Positions 33,748-45,820 of a stretch of DNA of 64,000 nucleotides are shown here, piece by piece. Origin of the DNA: Coix lacryma-jobi var. lacryma-jobi. Lineage: Eukaryota > Streptophyta > Magnoliopsida > Poales > Poaceae. Every line of letters starts with the position of its first letter. Positions within the stretch are counted from its first letter, which is position 1. The notes under the pieces are model-generated. The model saw nothing but the letters and a program-made list of their open reading frames with translations, did not search any database and had not been told where the DNA came from. The translations under genes were made by a program, and so were the position numbers. The stretch lies in contig CM019826.1 in the NCBI GenBank assembly GCA_009763385.1, forward strand, positions 57,905,127 through 57,969,126. The letters are read 5' to 3'.

Positions 33748-35316
33748 ATGGGGGAAACATTTTGGTTCGTGTATTATAGACTGACTCTTTTTCCTTCCTT
33801 TGGTTTCATCATGCATCTTTGCATTTCATCTTGCATATTTACATTCAGAGCTTCATGTATATAATCTTTAGAATGTGATTATGCTCTGTATAGTTTATGC
33901 TCTGATGCTTTATGATGGTGCTTGTAGATTATGCTCCTTCTGATCATGGATACAGGTTGTGAGCTAAGCTATTTTATGAATGGTGAATTTGCTTAATGAA
34001 CATAAAACTTGAAATGTTCACCATTGAGATATGCAACTAGCATGTGTAGAATGTATTGAAATCACTTGTGCTTTTCATATATGCTAGGTTGCTATGTCTC
34101 TAGTTCTGAGTCATTCACTTGCTTGGTATGTTCATATTCTGTTGTTATTTTGAACCAAGTTAAGTGAATTGGAAAGATCGAGATGGGACTGCTTGTCAGC
34201 ACATCACAGTTTCGAGACTGTCTCTCATTGCACTTTGAGTTAAACTTGAGCTATGTAGTGTATGACCGAAACTGTTGCTTTAAGCTTCTGATTGCTTCTG
34301 CATAGTCGTCGCACAGTTGAAAAGTTAGGCAATGACAAGTTTTCAACCTCTCGCAATCACATGCTGAATTTTGAACTTGTGTAATCTAACCGCTGCAACT
34401 ACGATAAAATTTGAATACACAAGTCTATGTTTCATTCTATAGCATGATGATTGAACCTTGCTAGGGGTAGTTCACCTTGTATACATATTTAGCACTTGTT
34501 TGACTTCCTGTCTATACATGTTTAGTGCTATTTTAATGGTGAATACCTTTTTGGCTGAAAACTGCTCATTTTGCTCCAATATTCAGATTTCATATTTGGT
34601 GATCCGTTTGAGCCTTTGCTAGCATTCTGTGCATATTGTTGAGTCATCGGATTAGCATTTTGTCAAGCATCTTCTCATTCTATCGACTATATTCCTGAAG
34701 CTGCTAACTTGCATTTTAATTCATATGCATTTTGGAGGGCAGATACTTGATAGTGCATTTTCAACTAAGGGGGAGAAATTTGCCAAATCATAAGGGGAAA
34801 CCTTACCTTATCTTGGTTGTGTGCACTATTGGAGGGGGAGTTTGAGCTGGCTCAGATCTTTCGGATTTTGAATTTTCCAATTTGTTCGGAGCATTTCTAG
34901 TAGCTAGTTGTGTTGAGCCTTTGCCTCTTTATTGAGGGACTAGCGCCTTTGCTTTCTGCCTTTTTAGTTAGTATCGAGCTTTCTTGCTAGCAGTGTTGAA
35001 CCCGTTTTGCCTCTTCTTAAGGGCTAGCTCTATTCTGCTTGAATTTCAATTGGTATTTCAATTGGTATCAAGTTTTCTCGCTAGTGGTGTTGAGCCTGTT
35101 CTACCTCTTCTTGGGGACTAGCTTTGCTTTGCTTGGTTATGTCGAGCCGTTGCCCATGTCTTTGGGGACCAAGTTGTCTTGATCTTTCCACTTGACCTTC
35201 TTTGGCTTTGATATGCTTTTTGGTCATTTGGTCGAGTTCCTTCTCCTTCTTCTTCCTTCCTTTACTTCATTATGATTTGTGTAGGTAGTTGACAATGCAC
35301 TCATCAAGGGGGAGAT
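33748..35316 (+). other. E3 3' untranslated region with polypurine tract
   Basis: About 1.57 kb between the pol stop and the 3' LTR, mirrored in E1 and E2. SIRE-lineage elements may carry an envelope-like ORF here; none is seen. A GGGGGAGAAA run occurs near 34769. At 34880-35200 there is a degenerate repeat (unit about 75-95 bp) built on GTTGAGCC...TGCCTCTT...GGGACTAGC. The polypurine tract AAGGGGGAGAT (35306-35316) abuts the LTR. Confidence 0.88.
34880..35200 (+). repeat. Degenerate tandem repeat upstream of E3 polypurine tract
   Basis: Four diverged units, each with TTGAGCC or TCGAGCC, then a TGCC(T/C)...CTT(T/C)TT block, then GGG(A/C)(C/T)TAGC. The word AATTGGTATCAAG occurs inside. The same block is in E2 (about 12960-13200, reverse) and in E1 (39000-39156 continuing at 44624). 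Confidence 0.65.
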
Positions 35317-37351
35317 TGCGGATACATGGGTGTATGCCGAGTCTCGAGTGATGAGTGATTGTCAACTGGAATAATGCGCATGTTCTTTGGCTTGTGTTGT
35401 GTAGGTGTCGAGCACGGATACAGTGATCGAAGGCAAGGTGAAGGTCAAGTAGAGACGTGCCGTGCCGATGGACTGAGAGCGGTGAAGGGCGGACATGAGG
35501 CTTGGACTGAGGGACCGGTGGCCTGAGGATCAACTGTGGTGGCTGACAGCCTGGGACAGCGATGAGCGGAGACTTGCGGGGCACGGTGTTGCTCGGGTCG
35601 AGGACCTGCGGACATGTGTCGGTGGACGGGGTGCACGGGCGGTGCATCCCATCTATGGCTCGGTTTGGTGGTTGAGCCACAGAAAAACCACCGAGTGGAG
35701 GGTTTCCAGGTTTGGGCCTCAAAACCTATGCGCTGCCGGTTTCCGAGTTTGGGCCACAAAACTCGGGCTGAGGAAGGTTTCCATGTTTGGGCCTCAAAAC
35801 CAGGGTGCTGCGGGTTTCTGAGTTTGGGCCATAAAACTCAGGCGATGGACGGCTGGTTTCCCGGTTTGGGCCACAAAACCGGGGGTGAACTCCGGGAAAA
35901 GGACCAGCAGAGCAGTGGCGGCACGTGGCGGCAATCGTTGAGGTTGCGTCGAGGCAACGCTTCTAGTTGTGCGGGCGTGGCCGTCGGATCACCACCTACC
36001 ACGAGTTGGTCCAAAATAACCTTAGGGTTTAGCTGGTTCGCTCTGTAACTAGTTAGGGGTAGAGTGGGAATTAGAATTAGGATAAGTAGAGGGAGACACC
36101 CACCTCCCATCCTATCTCAGTCATTTGCTCTTTGCCTTCTAGGTTTTCCTGCTCTCCTAATCCTCTGCTGTAGCAACTGAGATCCGCAGAGAATCATACC
36201 TCTGTGTACTGGAGATTTTGAGGAAGTGAGACCGTAATCTCACTGTTGTAGCGTGTGGTAGCCACACGGTTGCAGATCGATGACTTGATTCGCGTTTTGT
36301 TCGTGTTCTTTGCGTTCTTCGTTTCTCCGTGATTTTCCCGTCACTCGATCTCCCTCTCTACTGCGTCTTTTCGAAATCCGTTTGAATCAACTTGTTCTTT
36401 ATAGTGAGGAGATCATTTCCACTGAAGGAATTCATCTAACTCCTCAGGAACAAGTAGATTGGGTTGATATCGTTTTCGTGGCGCTTTTTCGGTTCATACA
36501 CCTTCCCCTTCGATTTCCCGTTGATTGAGTTGATTTGAGCGGATGATTTCTTGGGGATAGTCTCCTAATTACCTCGTGATTATTCTCTCCAAGTTTGGGA
36601 TCAGGGATTTTGATTTGGATCAGATTTGGAGAGATTTGTGAGAAGGGCGATCAAAATCGCCTTCTCTGGGCAGTGGCAGACAGTCCGCCAACAGGGCGCG
36701 GACAGTCCGGCCATCGGGCTCAAGCCAGATTAGTGTCAGCGAGTCTCGGTCACTTTGCCCAAATTTGATCGGCGGACTGTCCGTAGTAGTCGGTCGCGGA
36801 CAGTCCGCGAGTCGACCAGGGACCTTCAGCTACCTTGTTGTTTTGTCCACTTGGCCGGCGGACAGTCCGACCCCCAGTCACGGACAGTCCGCAGTAGGGG
36901 CGGACAGTCTGGGACCAAGAGTCCGGGAAGTCCGAGATTTGGCTGTGTGTTGTGATTTAGTGCGTTTGCTCTCCCAGCTTCTCCGCTTGGTTTCCGGAGT
37001 TCTCGTTTGGCCCTAGAGTTGACCAAGGAACCTCTCTAGGTATCTTTGCTACTTGTTAGCATTGGTATTTGGGGATTTCTCGACATAGCCTTTCATCTAC
37101 GTTCGGGACTTGGTTTTTAGGGGTTGAACTTGTACCGGTGCTTTTGGCGTTTGGTTTGCTATCGCTTTGTGGTGCCTCGCTGTGATCCTAGGGATCATCC
37201 ACCCTCTTCCAAGGGTCGTGGGCATCACGGTTTTGGTCGAAGCTTTTGGGGGTTGATTTGTGGGACAAAGGTCGAAGTTTTGAGAGAAATTTTTGAGCTC
37301 CCATTCACCCCCCCCCTCTGGTCGCCTTGCTATTGCATTCTCGGTCCTTCA
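35317..37351 (+). repeat. E3 3' LTR (2,035 bp)
   Basis: Same ends as the 5' LTR, closely similar throughout. H1 array 35706-35883, H2 array about 36678-36935. Followed by the duplicated CAAGC and the resumed RNase H sequence of E1. Confidence 0.96.
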
Positions 37352-37880
37352 CAAGCGCATTATGAGGTACCTTCGTTTCACACCTGAGTTTGGTTTATGG
37401 TATTCTGCTTCTTCCACCCTCTCACTTTGCAGTTATTCCAATGCTGATTTTGCTAGTTACCGTATTGACCGCAAGTCCACTTCTGGGACTTTTCGGTTTT
37501 TGGGCTCTTCTCTTATTTCATGGTCTTCTTGCAAGCAGTCTAGTGTCGCTTAGTCTACTACAAATGCTGAATATGTTGTTGCGGCTAGCTGCTGTTCTCA
37601 GTTGTTGTGGATAATAGCCACTTTGCGTGATTTTGGTCTGAGCTTTTCTCGAGTTCCTTTGCTTTGTGATAGTACGAGTGCGATTAGCGTTGCTATGAAA
37701 TCCGCGCTTCATTCTAAGACCAAACAAATTGATGTGTGCTTTCATTTTCTGCGAGATCATTATGAGAAGGGTAGGCATGTTGACACTCATAATCAGTTGG
37801 CCGATATCTTTACCAAGCCTTTGGACCAATCAACCTTTGTTAGGTTGAGAGGTGAGCTTGGTGTGTGTTTCCCATTTTAG
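37352..37880 (+). pseudogene. E1 pol, 3' part (RNase H)
   Basis: Resumes the RNase H domain interrupted at 25772: RIMRYLRFTPEFG, YSNADFASYR, CCSQLLW, CDSTSAISVA, then the C-terminal ADIFTKPL and CVCFPF stop at 37878-37880. TAG 37551-37553 stands where E2 has CAG. A short deletion removes residues after HYEKG. Catalytic positions are partly changed relative to E2. Confidence 0.9.
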
Positions 37881-39156
37881 ATGCGGGATCACATTGTTGT
37901 ATCATATGTTTGCCTGATGTTCAGTCTAGGTTCTTTCTTAGCTTTCTGCATTGCATATGTATCATACTTGCATTCTGAGCTTCAATTATATTATGTCTAG
38001 ATTGATACTATGCTCTATTTTCATATGCTTGTATGATATTTAGTTTATGCAGTTTGAGCTCTTTATGATCATGTGACTTAATCTGATGAGCTAAGTATGA
38101 TGTTGCAATGATGAACTTGCTTAATAACTGTCAAATCTTAAAACAGTTCACCATTGGCTTTGGCAACTAGTATGAGTAGGTCTTGTCATTCTTGAGCTTG
38201 CCTTTCTATACTAGGTTGCTATGTCTCTAGCTTGGAGTTGGTCGCTTCCATTGTATATACTCCGATATGCTAAAATGCTAAAATCTGAAATCCAAGCTAA
38301 GAGATAATAAAAAGATCGAGGTGGGATTGCACTACCACACCTCACTGTATCGAGACTGCTTCCCTTTGCACTTTGGAATGAACTTGAGCAGTGTAGTGTA
38401 TGACCGAAACCATTGCTTTAAGCTTGTGTTATCTTTTGACTTAGGCTTCGCTTGGTTGAAAAGTAAGGCTTGTGGTGCTCTCAACCCCTTGCATTCACTT
38501 GACATGTATAACTCTTGTAAAAGTTATTTAAATTCAAAATGAGATGAGTTGTATATGGCTTGTTGATTGACACTTTCTTTGAGGTAGTTAACCGGTGTAG
38601 TTTTGTTTAGCTCTAGTTGATGACATGCCTATTTCATGCTAGATGCTATTTCTGTGGTGAATTTGATCTCTTACCTTAATTTCAAATCTAAAACTGCTTT
38701 GCCAATCTTGTTAAGTTGTATGATCAAAATGAGCTTATGCTAGCATTAGGGCTCTTTACTTTTTCACTTGTGCAAATAGAGAATTTTATCACTCTGGATA
38801 GCATATTTTTGAAGCTTTTTGCATTCATTTAGTCACTTTCAGGCTCCCATGTTTGCTCTTGATATGTGCATCATCAGTTAAGGGGGAGAAAAATTGACAA
38901 ATCATAACTTGTTGTGATGCATTAATCCAGGGGGAGTAAACTTGCTGTTGTGTCCAAGGGGAGTTTTCTTGCTTTGTTTGTCGAGTTTTTAGTTCCTATT
39001 GATTGGTGCTAGTTGTGTTGAGCCTTTGCCTCTTTCTGCAGGGACTAGCTGTTTTACTCAGTTTTGGCCATTGTTGCTCTGATCTTCTCGCTAGTGGTGT
39101 TGAGCCCGCTCTGCCTCTTCTTGAGGGCTACCTTTGCTTTGCTTGGTTGAGGGCTA
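37881..39156 (+). other. E1 3' untranslated region, first part
   Basis: Homologous, though diverged, to 33748-35100 of E3. No gene is seen. It contains a GGGGGAGAAAAATTGAC run near 38882 and the start of the GTTGAGCC repeat block, which is interrupted by solo LTR E4. Confidence 0.8.
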
Positions 39157-42100
39157 TGTAACAACCCAAAAATTCGAACTTTTTAAAATTTTTCATGTGA
39201 TTGTGTGGGGCATGTAGTTGCTAGCTGAACCGGAAACAATTTATAAATAAATTGTCGCATTCATATAGTATTGCTTGTAGGAGTTTGCCGAAGATTCCTT
39301 TTACAACAGTCTTATATTAGAGAGCACATGACCATAGCAACATCCATTTATTACTCTTGGGATTATCTCGAGTTTCGCTCAGCGAACCCCGACCTTCTAT
39401 TATGACCATCCTTCGGAAAATTCGACATAAACCTCCTTCGAAAATCTTCTCAGATCCTTCATGTGAATTCCATTCAGAATTCTTTCCACAACTTCTCTAT
39501 GAATTCGTCAAGAACCCTATTTGAAATCTAGACGAATTCACCTTCGAGTCCCATTCAAACCTTTCCGAAATCCCTCTAAATCAAATGACAAATCTCTTTT
39601 CTCCATTTGGGCCGAAACCATCGAGCCAGCCCAACTCCTCTCTCTCTCCTTTCTCCCTCTCTCTCTCCCTTCCTCTCCTCACTTGGCCCGCACGGCGCCC
39701 CCTGGCTCAGTTGCACGGGCCCAGCAGCCGCTCGCCCCCCTCTCCACCGGCCTGCTTGCGCTCGTGGCCCAGCTGGCCCAGGTCACAGCCGCACCCTTGC
39801 AACCCTAGGGAGCAACCGCTCCCTGGAGCTACCGCCGCCGCCGCCAGGCGCCAGCATCACGCGCGCGACGCGCGCTCCACTCTCGCACGCGCGTGGAAGC
39901 CGCTTGGCCCAACAACCGCGCTCCCATGTCCGACGCCACCTACCACGCTCGCCCGCTCCCTTGCACAGAAGCCGCCCTCTGCTTCTTCTCTTCTTCTTCT
40001 TCCCCAAGCCAAGCTCTGTGCGCCCGCGCCTCCTCTCTCCTTTTCCCCAAGCCCACGCGCCCGCGACCCAAGCGCCCGCGCCGCCACCCGTCCTCTCTTC
40101 TCCACCTCGCGGCACCGCTGGCCAGAGCCGCACCAGCACCTCGCCGTGGCTGCGACTACGACGTCGCCCGGAGCCGCGCACCAAGCCACCACCACGCGTC
40201 CTGCCTCGCCGCGCTCTTCGACGTCGTGACAGCGCCGCGACCTCCACCGACCACGTCGAGCACCCACTCCGCAACAGCCGCGACGCCGACCTCGACAAGC
40301 GCCACAACGTCGCCCAGCTGTGCGTCGGCCTCCCGCGCCAACTACCGACCTCCTCCGGCCGACCACGAGCTCCATCTCTGCCTCGGTCGTCCTCTCCGAC
40401 CACTCCGACGTGTTGCTACTTCGCCACGCTCCTCCCCGACGTCGAGTTCTCGCCATGGCCGCAGCGACGCCCGCGCCGGCAACGCCACCACCGCGACTCG
40501 TCGTTCCGCCGTGGCCGCAGCCGGACGCCTCCAACTTACAGTACCTCACGTGCGGTCGCCCAGGTCGGCCGCGGCTCTCACCGCCTCGATGTCGTGCCCT
40601 GGGGTCATGCCTCATCGCCGCCATCTCGGCCTCACCTCGTCGAGCCCCTGCGGTTGCCATCGGGGTCTTCCTCCTCGCCGCAGCGTTCTCCTCGCCAGTA
40701 CAGTACCCAACAGTAGAAGCACCCCTAATACTTCCTACCGGTGAGCCAGCAACACCAGATCCCTCGTTTCTCCCTTCTTACCGTCGTGCACCGATCTGAG
40801 ACCGGCCTTCGTGCCGATGTTTACACTATCGCAGGAAAACCGTCGGGTTCGGGACGCCTCCACCGGGACCCTGATACCTTCCGACTACCTCCCGAACACC
40901 TGCTGCTGCTCCTAGTCGAACACCTGCGCCAACCCCACGAACGGTGTCTGCCGAAACCACATTCGGTCAGGCCGCGCCCGCTATTCGGCAGAAGCTGCGC
41001 CGAACCCCTTCACCTCGCACGGCGTCTTCCCTGCTGAGTTGCCGTTCGTGGCGCCCTGCTGTTCGGCCGTGGTGGTGTTCGACGTCTTCGACATCTCTCC
41101 GCTGAAGCCTCGTCTTCCCCATCATCGTTAAGGTCGAACCGTGAACTCTTGTAAACGCTACGTTAGTGCGACTCTCGTCAATTGTACATCCTATTCATCG
41201 TACGATCGGAACCCGTCTGAGACGTGCCTTCGTGCCGGTCTAGTCCGTTATCGCCTTGGACACGTGTTACTCCCCGTTGTGGTCGTGCGTTAGTCATCGA
41301 CGTGATAGTGCTGTTGGCGGTAGACCGACCCTAGCCAAATCAAACCCTCGGTGTTCCAGGAACACCGACGTGTTATTGACCGCCCCGGAAGCATGCCCAT
41401 GATGAAACCATGACCACGACATATTTAGACCAAACGGAACAAACCCTAGTCGACATGCTGGACAAAAAGGTAATTCCCTTCTCATCTCGACTGAAGGATG
41501 CCCCTGACCTTTTGGGATCCATGTTATCTCATAGTCGATCTACCGAGCCCCTTCTGGAAGTTTCTTATTTATCTATCTATACTCGTACACCTCGTTCTTA
41601 CGACCACCTGTATATGCACTTGTGATACAGGATCCATCCAAACTCATGCTATGGGAATGTGCTACTCCACTTAATTTGATTCGATGTGTCTTTTGTCGCT
41701 TTATGGTTCTTAACGTTGTATGGATGGGTGTTCGTGTGTTGTCTGTGTGAGCCGAGCCTTTAAGCCGGCTGAGGGATCGTACCTCGTTCGGACGTTACGA
41801 TCGCGAGACCCGTCTCCCCATGGCCGTGATGCCGGATGTAACACGACCCTTGTTAGTGTAACTCGTGGTCGCGAGTACACCTCGCCATGACCATGGAGCT
41901 ACGCTCTTATGCTTTTTCGTGCACAAACTCTTGTATGCTTGTACCTGTTGACCACTGCATATCTCGATTCTCACGGTGACAACCGCACCGCTACGAATCT
42001 AGAAATGACTTAGTGCCAGAGCACCCCGGTCGGGTACCCTACAAGTAGTTTGCGCACTTGCATCTTATATTGTGCTACTCCTTTCCAACACCCCGTCTTC

Positions 42101-44618
42101 TACCATGAGGAGCGCGTTGGAAAGAATGAGCCTTTGACTTATGCATATGTTTATACTCTTGCTATTCCTTTTGTTAGCAAAGCTATGGTCTATGTTGTAA
42201 TTCAGGACCCCACGTGTCGACTCGATCGACCACCTAAACACATTTCCCTAGAAATGTGCCTGAGAACATGGCATAGATGTGCTGAGCTAACCCCGCTCTT
42301 ATTAGTGACCCTGAGTCTTGGTTCCCGATGTACTGTGTCGTGTGGATCGAGAGGATTGTAGACCTCCAACCCTTTTGCGCTACCGCTTTTGCCATAGCGG
42401 GCAAGCCAAGGTACTTTGGAGTCAAGTCACAATGGTGTTAATCGTTCTTATGATCAACTGATCTTTGGGATAAGGCTACAAGAGCCGAACTCCGTCGTAC
42501 TTTATTCGTTAGGCCCGTCCTCTGATTTACGCCCTTGTAAATGATGACCAAATCGAAGGACGTGAGCCGTGGTGTTTGCTAAGGATAGGCCTTGGTTTGA
42601 ACCCTATGTCATAAAGCCGGTGGCTTGGCCAAGACTTAAACTTGCAAACCACCACTTAATTCCTAGCCCGAGGAAATCGGACAACCACCGAGAGGGCTAA
42701 ACCTTGTATATTTTAATGTCTCGTTGGTGATAATGGATCTTCCTGCGTCCTGTTGTCTTTTCAATTATGGTGTGAGTGTTCTCTTGCCCTGTGTGTCATT
42801 TCGTGGAGTAGGATACGATCATACCAAGGGGACATGGACGACGACAAGGACTGTGACATGGAGTCAACTCAGGAGGAGACGACCTCGCTAATGGAACACC
42901 AACGAGGAATAATTAACCACGACTACGACTACTTCGCAGGTGTCATGGCAGCACCCTCTTTTAGAGAATCCTATTAGACATTGCAAACATGTAGACTTGC
43001 TAGTGCTTTATATTTATTCCTTTGCTAGTATAATGATGCATGATACTACCCAAGCCTTTATTACCTGATTGCAACCCGCTCTACCACAATACCCTGCTTT
43101 GCGCATTCGCTCACTTATTCATGCTTACTCGCCTGCTTGCTTGCATGTTTCACCATTATATTATTAACTCCACTTCGTATTATATCTGAGATGTGATGCG
43201 GGTGGTGAACCCTTGGGAATGGTTTGGCGGGTGATGCCAGACTTGGTGGTGTGTGAGCGTGCTGCGTGTGTGACTTGGGTGTGTGGAGGGTGAGGGTTGT
43301 GTCGACCGAGCCGGAATATATGACGAGCCTAGTGCGAGTCTTGCCGTGGGGCATATCTGGATGCCCCTGTGGTGTGAAACCTGTGGCGGGTTAAGTGGTG
43401 ACTTGAGGTGGATCCTTGTGTGAGCCGCTGGTGGAGTCCGGATCAGGAGCGTGCTGTGGTGGCACGGATAATGAAAACCCTTGTGAAGACATTCCGGCTT
43501 AGTCACCCTAGATGGCGCGGGATCTGGACCACGGGGAAATACCTTTACAAGCCACTCGCTCCTTATGGACGGGGACGGTCGGACTACCTGGTAGGGTAAT
43601 GCCACTACTGCTAGGCGAGAGAGTGCGAGGAAGGTACGGGTACGAGAGTCCCACACCCTTCCGAGACGGTCACGGCTCCCACTTCGGGGAAGGGAACGTG
43701 ACTTCACAGACTTAGCCATCCCAGACGGACTTGGGATGATTCTAGGGGCTGAGTGGTAGAGTGGCATTACTCTAGGCTGGCAAGCGACCGGTATCCGCCT
43801 AGGCACACCCGGGGTGCTGATGATGGCGATCTTGTGGAAATTGTAGAACCTTTGCAGAGTGTATGGTTGATCGATCGATACGTTGGCCAATTCGTTGGCC
43901 GCGGACCTTTTTCCCTGACCTTTTGCCGACTAGTGAGAGTTCTCTTTTCTCCCCCTGGTATGTGAGTGCCGGCCGTGAACCTGGTGTGAGGTTGCGGGCC
44001 GTTGAGACAAGGCTAGGAGGGAGCTGGCCTCTATCGACTGAGTGTGTGAGATGAGATGAGGTGATGGTGTGGTGATGATTGGGATGGATATGGATATGGT
44101 GGATGGATGTGAATTTGTGTGTATGGGAATGTGTTAAAACTTGATAACATTATTATACTTATTACTACTCATGCGCTAGGATGCAAATCCACAGCCAAAT
44201 CTTAGGATCGCCAGATCCCTTGTTTTATCTTTTCCACTAAAGCTCATCGGTGCTGACCATGGCCTGCACACATCTGGCGGTGTGCAGATTTCCTGCTTCA
44301 GAGGTACTGGCTCTAGAAGGATTAGGAGGTTTCGTGCCTACACTCAAGTTTGGTTCGGAGGATCCGGTCGATGCTGCGCTACAACAACTTTGATGATGTC
44401 TGTGAAGGAGGAGCCTTCGCTCAATAGACTTCCGCTAAAATAGACTCTGTAATAGGTGATACTCAATGATGTAATGCTTATAACTATGTAAATTTTTTTA
44501 CGATGTATGACTGTGATATCGACTGATATATGATAATATGATAAGATCAGTTCTTGGTTTTGTCATATTATAACTTGTTCTGTGGATTTTCCCTTCGTGG
44601 AAAGTTGAGGACGTTTCA
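39157..44618 (+). mobile_element. E4: solo LTR of a gypsy-type element (5,462 bp)
   Basis: Starts TGTAACAACCCAAAAATTCG and ends GGACGTTTCA (TG...CA), flanked by the perfect 5-bp duplication GGCTA (39152-39156 and 44619-44623). No primer site, polypurine tract, internal LTR copy or retroelement gene lies inside, so it is read as a solo LTR left by recombination between two LTRs. The TGTAACAACCC start is typical of Del/Tekay-type chromoviral LTRs in plants, which can be several kb. A CpG-rich block (about 39620-41100) contains CT tracts. Open frames there, up to 369 codons, are low-complexity Pro/Arg/Ser products of composition. Orientation is inferred from the TGTAAC start. Confidence 0.82.
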
Positions 44619-44623
44619 GGCTA

Positions 44624-44828
44624 GCTTTGCTTTGCTTGGTTGCGTCGAGCCGTTGCCCATGTCTTTGGGGACCAAGTTGTCTTGCTCATTCCATTTGACC
44701 TTCTCTCGGCTTTACTTCACTTCTGGTCATTTGGATGAGTTCTCTTCACTCTACCTTCTTTCTTCTTTTCTTTTTACTCAATATGATTTGTGGTTGGTAG
44801 TTGACAATGCACTCATCAAGGGGGAGAT
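44624..44828 (+). other. E1 3' untranslated region, last part, and polypurine tract
   Basis: Resumes at CTAGC immediately after the duplicated GGCTA. It contains GTCGAGCCGTTGCCCATG, shared with E2 and E3, and ends with the purine tract AAGGGGGAGAT at 44818-44828, abutting the 3' LTR. Confidence 0.88.
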
Positions 44829-45820
44829 TGCGGATGCACAGGCTGTGATCCGGGTCTTGTGACGAGTGATTGTCAATGGAGTTGATGCACATGTTCTTTG
44901 ACTTGTGTTGTGCAGGTATCGAGCTCGGAGACGGTGATCGAAGGCAAGGTGAAAGTCAAGTGCTGGAGTGTCGTGCTGATGGACCAAGGGCGGTGAAGGG
45001 CAGACTCGGACTTGACTGACGGACCGGTGGCCGGAGGATCAGCTGTGGTGGCTGACATGTTGGAACAGCGACCAGCAGAGATTTGCGGGACACGGTGTGG
45101 ATCGGGTCGTGAACCTGAGGACACGTGTCGGTGGATGGGTTGCACGGGCGGTGCATCCCTCTACGGTTTCAGTTTGGTGGTAGAGCCCCAGAAAAACCAC
45201 TAGATGGCCGGTTTCCGAGTTTGGGTCTCAAAACTCGGGCTGACGGATGGTTTCCAGGTTTGGGCCTCAAAACCTGGGTGTTGCTGGGTTTCTGACTTTT
45301 GGCCACAAAACTCGGGGTGGACGGTTTGCTGGTTTGGGCCTCAAAACCAGCCGCGGAGGTCTCGAAGAGATCTACCGAGCAGCGAAGGCACGTGGCGGCA
45401 TCTGGTGAGGCCGCGTCAAGGCGAAGCTACCAGATGTGCGGGCGTGGCCGTCGGATCGACTACAACTTCGAGCTAGTCCAGAATAGCCTTAGGGTTTAGC
45501 TGGTTCACTCACTATATCAGTAGGGGTAGAGTGAGAATAATGTTAGCATAAGTAGAGGGAGACACCCACCTCTCTCCTTATCTCAGTCATTTACAGTTTT
45601 CCACCTAGGGTTTCCTGTCTCCCCATTCCTCTGTTGTAACTACTGAGATCCGCAGAGTGCCACAATACCTCTGTGTTTTTGGATTTTCAGGAAATGGAAC
45701 TGTAATCCCGTTGTCTCCACGTGGGGATGATTTTCGACTGGAATTTTGGAGTGGATTTCACGTTCTTCTTGTGTTCTTCGCGTCCCTCTTTTCTCCCTGA
45801 ATCTCCAATGGCTTGATCTC
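44829..45820 (+). repeat. E1 3' LTR, truncated by E5
   Basis: Matches 6963-7953 of the 5' LTR with scattered substitutions. H1 array at 45215-45351. The match stops at GCTTGATCTC, where E5 starts. The missing part should lie to the right of the window. Confidence 0.93.

Larger units (their letters stand above)
25773..37351 (+). mobile_element. E3: SIRE/Maximus-like copia element inserted in E1 RNase H
   Basis: Complete LTR to LTR in the same direction as E1. Flanked by the 5-bp duplication CAAGC (25768-25772 and 37352-37356). LTRs are 25773-27850 (2,078 bp) and 35317-37351 (2,035 bp). Gag lies at 27914-30538 and pol at 30553-33747, followed by 1.57 kb of untranslated sequence. The pol frame is preserved from end to end apart from four TAG codons. 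Confidence 0.96.
6963..45820 (+). mobile_element. E1: SIRE/Maximus-like Ty1/copia element, host of the nest
   Basis: 5' LTR 6963-8948, tRNA-iMet-type primer site, gag, pol, long 3' untranslated region, polypurine tract and 3' LTR from 44829. It is split by E2 (10753-22251), E3 (25773-37351) and solo LTR E4 (39157-44618), and its 3' LTR is cut at 45820 by E5. Removing the insertions leaves a continuous copia element of about 10.3 kb within the window. It is the oldest member of the nest and the most decayed. Its LTR U3 differs from that of E2 and E3, although the genes are clearly the same family. The expected flanking duplication gcacg (6958-6962) cannot be checked because the right end lies outside. 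Confidence 0.92.

Noticed and set aside
33748..35316. Envelope-like gene after pol
   Set aside because: SIRE-lineage elements may have one here, but no frame over 100 codons with membrane segments is present in any of the three copies.
39607..40716. Long GC-rich open frames (369 and 283 codons) on both strands
   Set aside because: Low-complexity Pro/Arg/Ser/Ala products open in several frames at once, inside a solo LTR; explained by CpG-rich composition.
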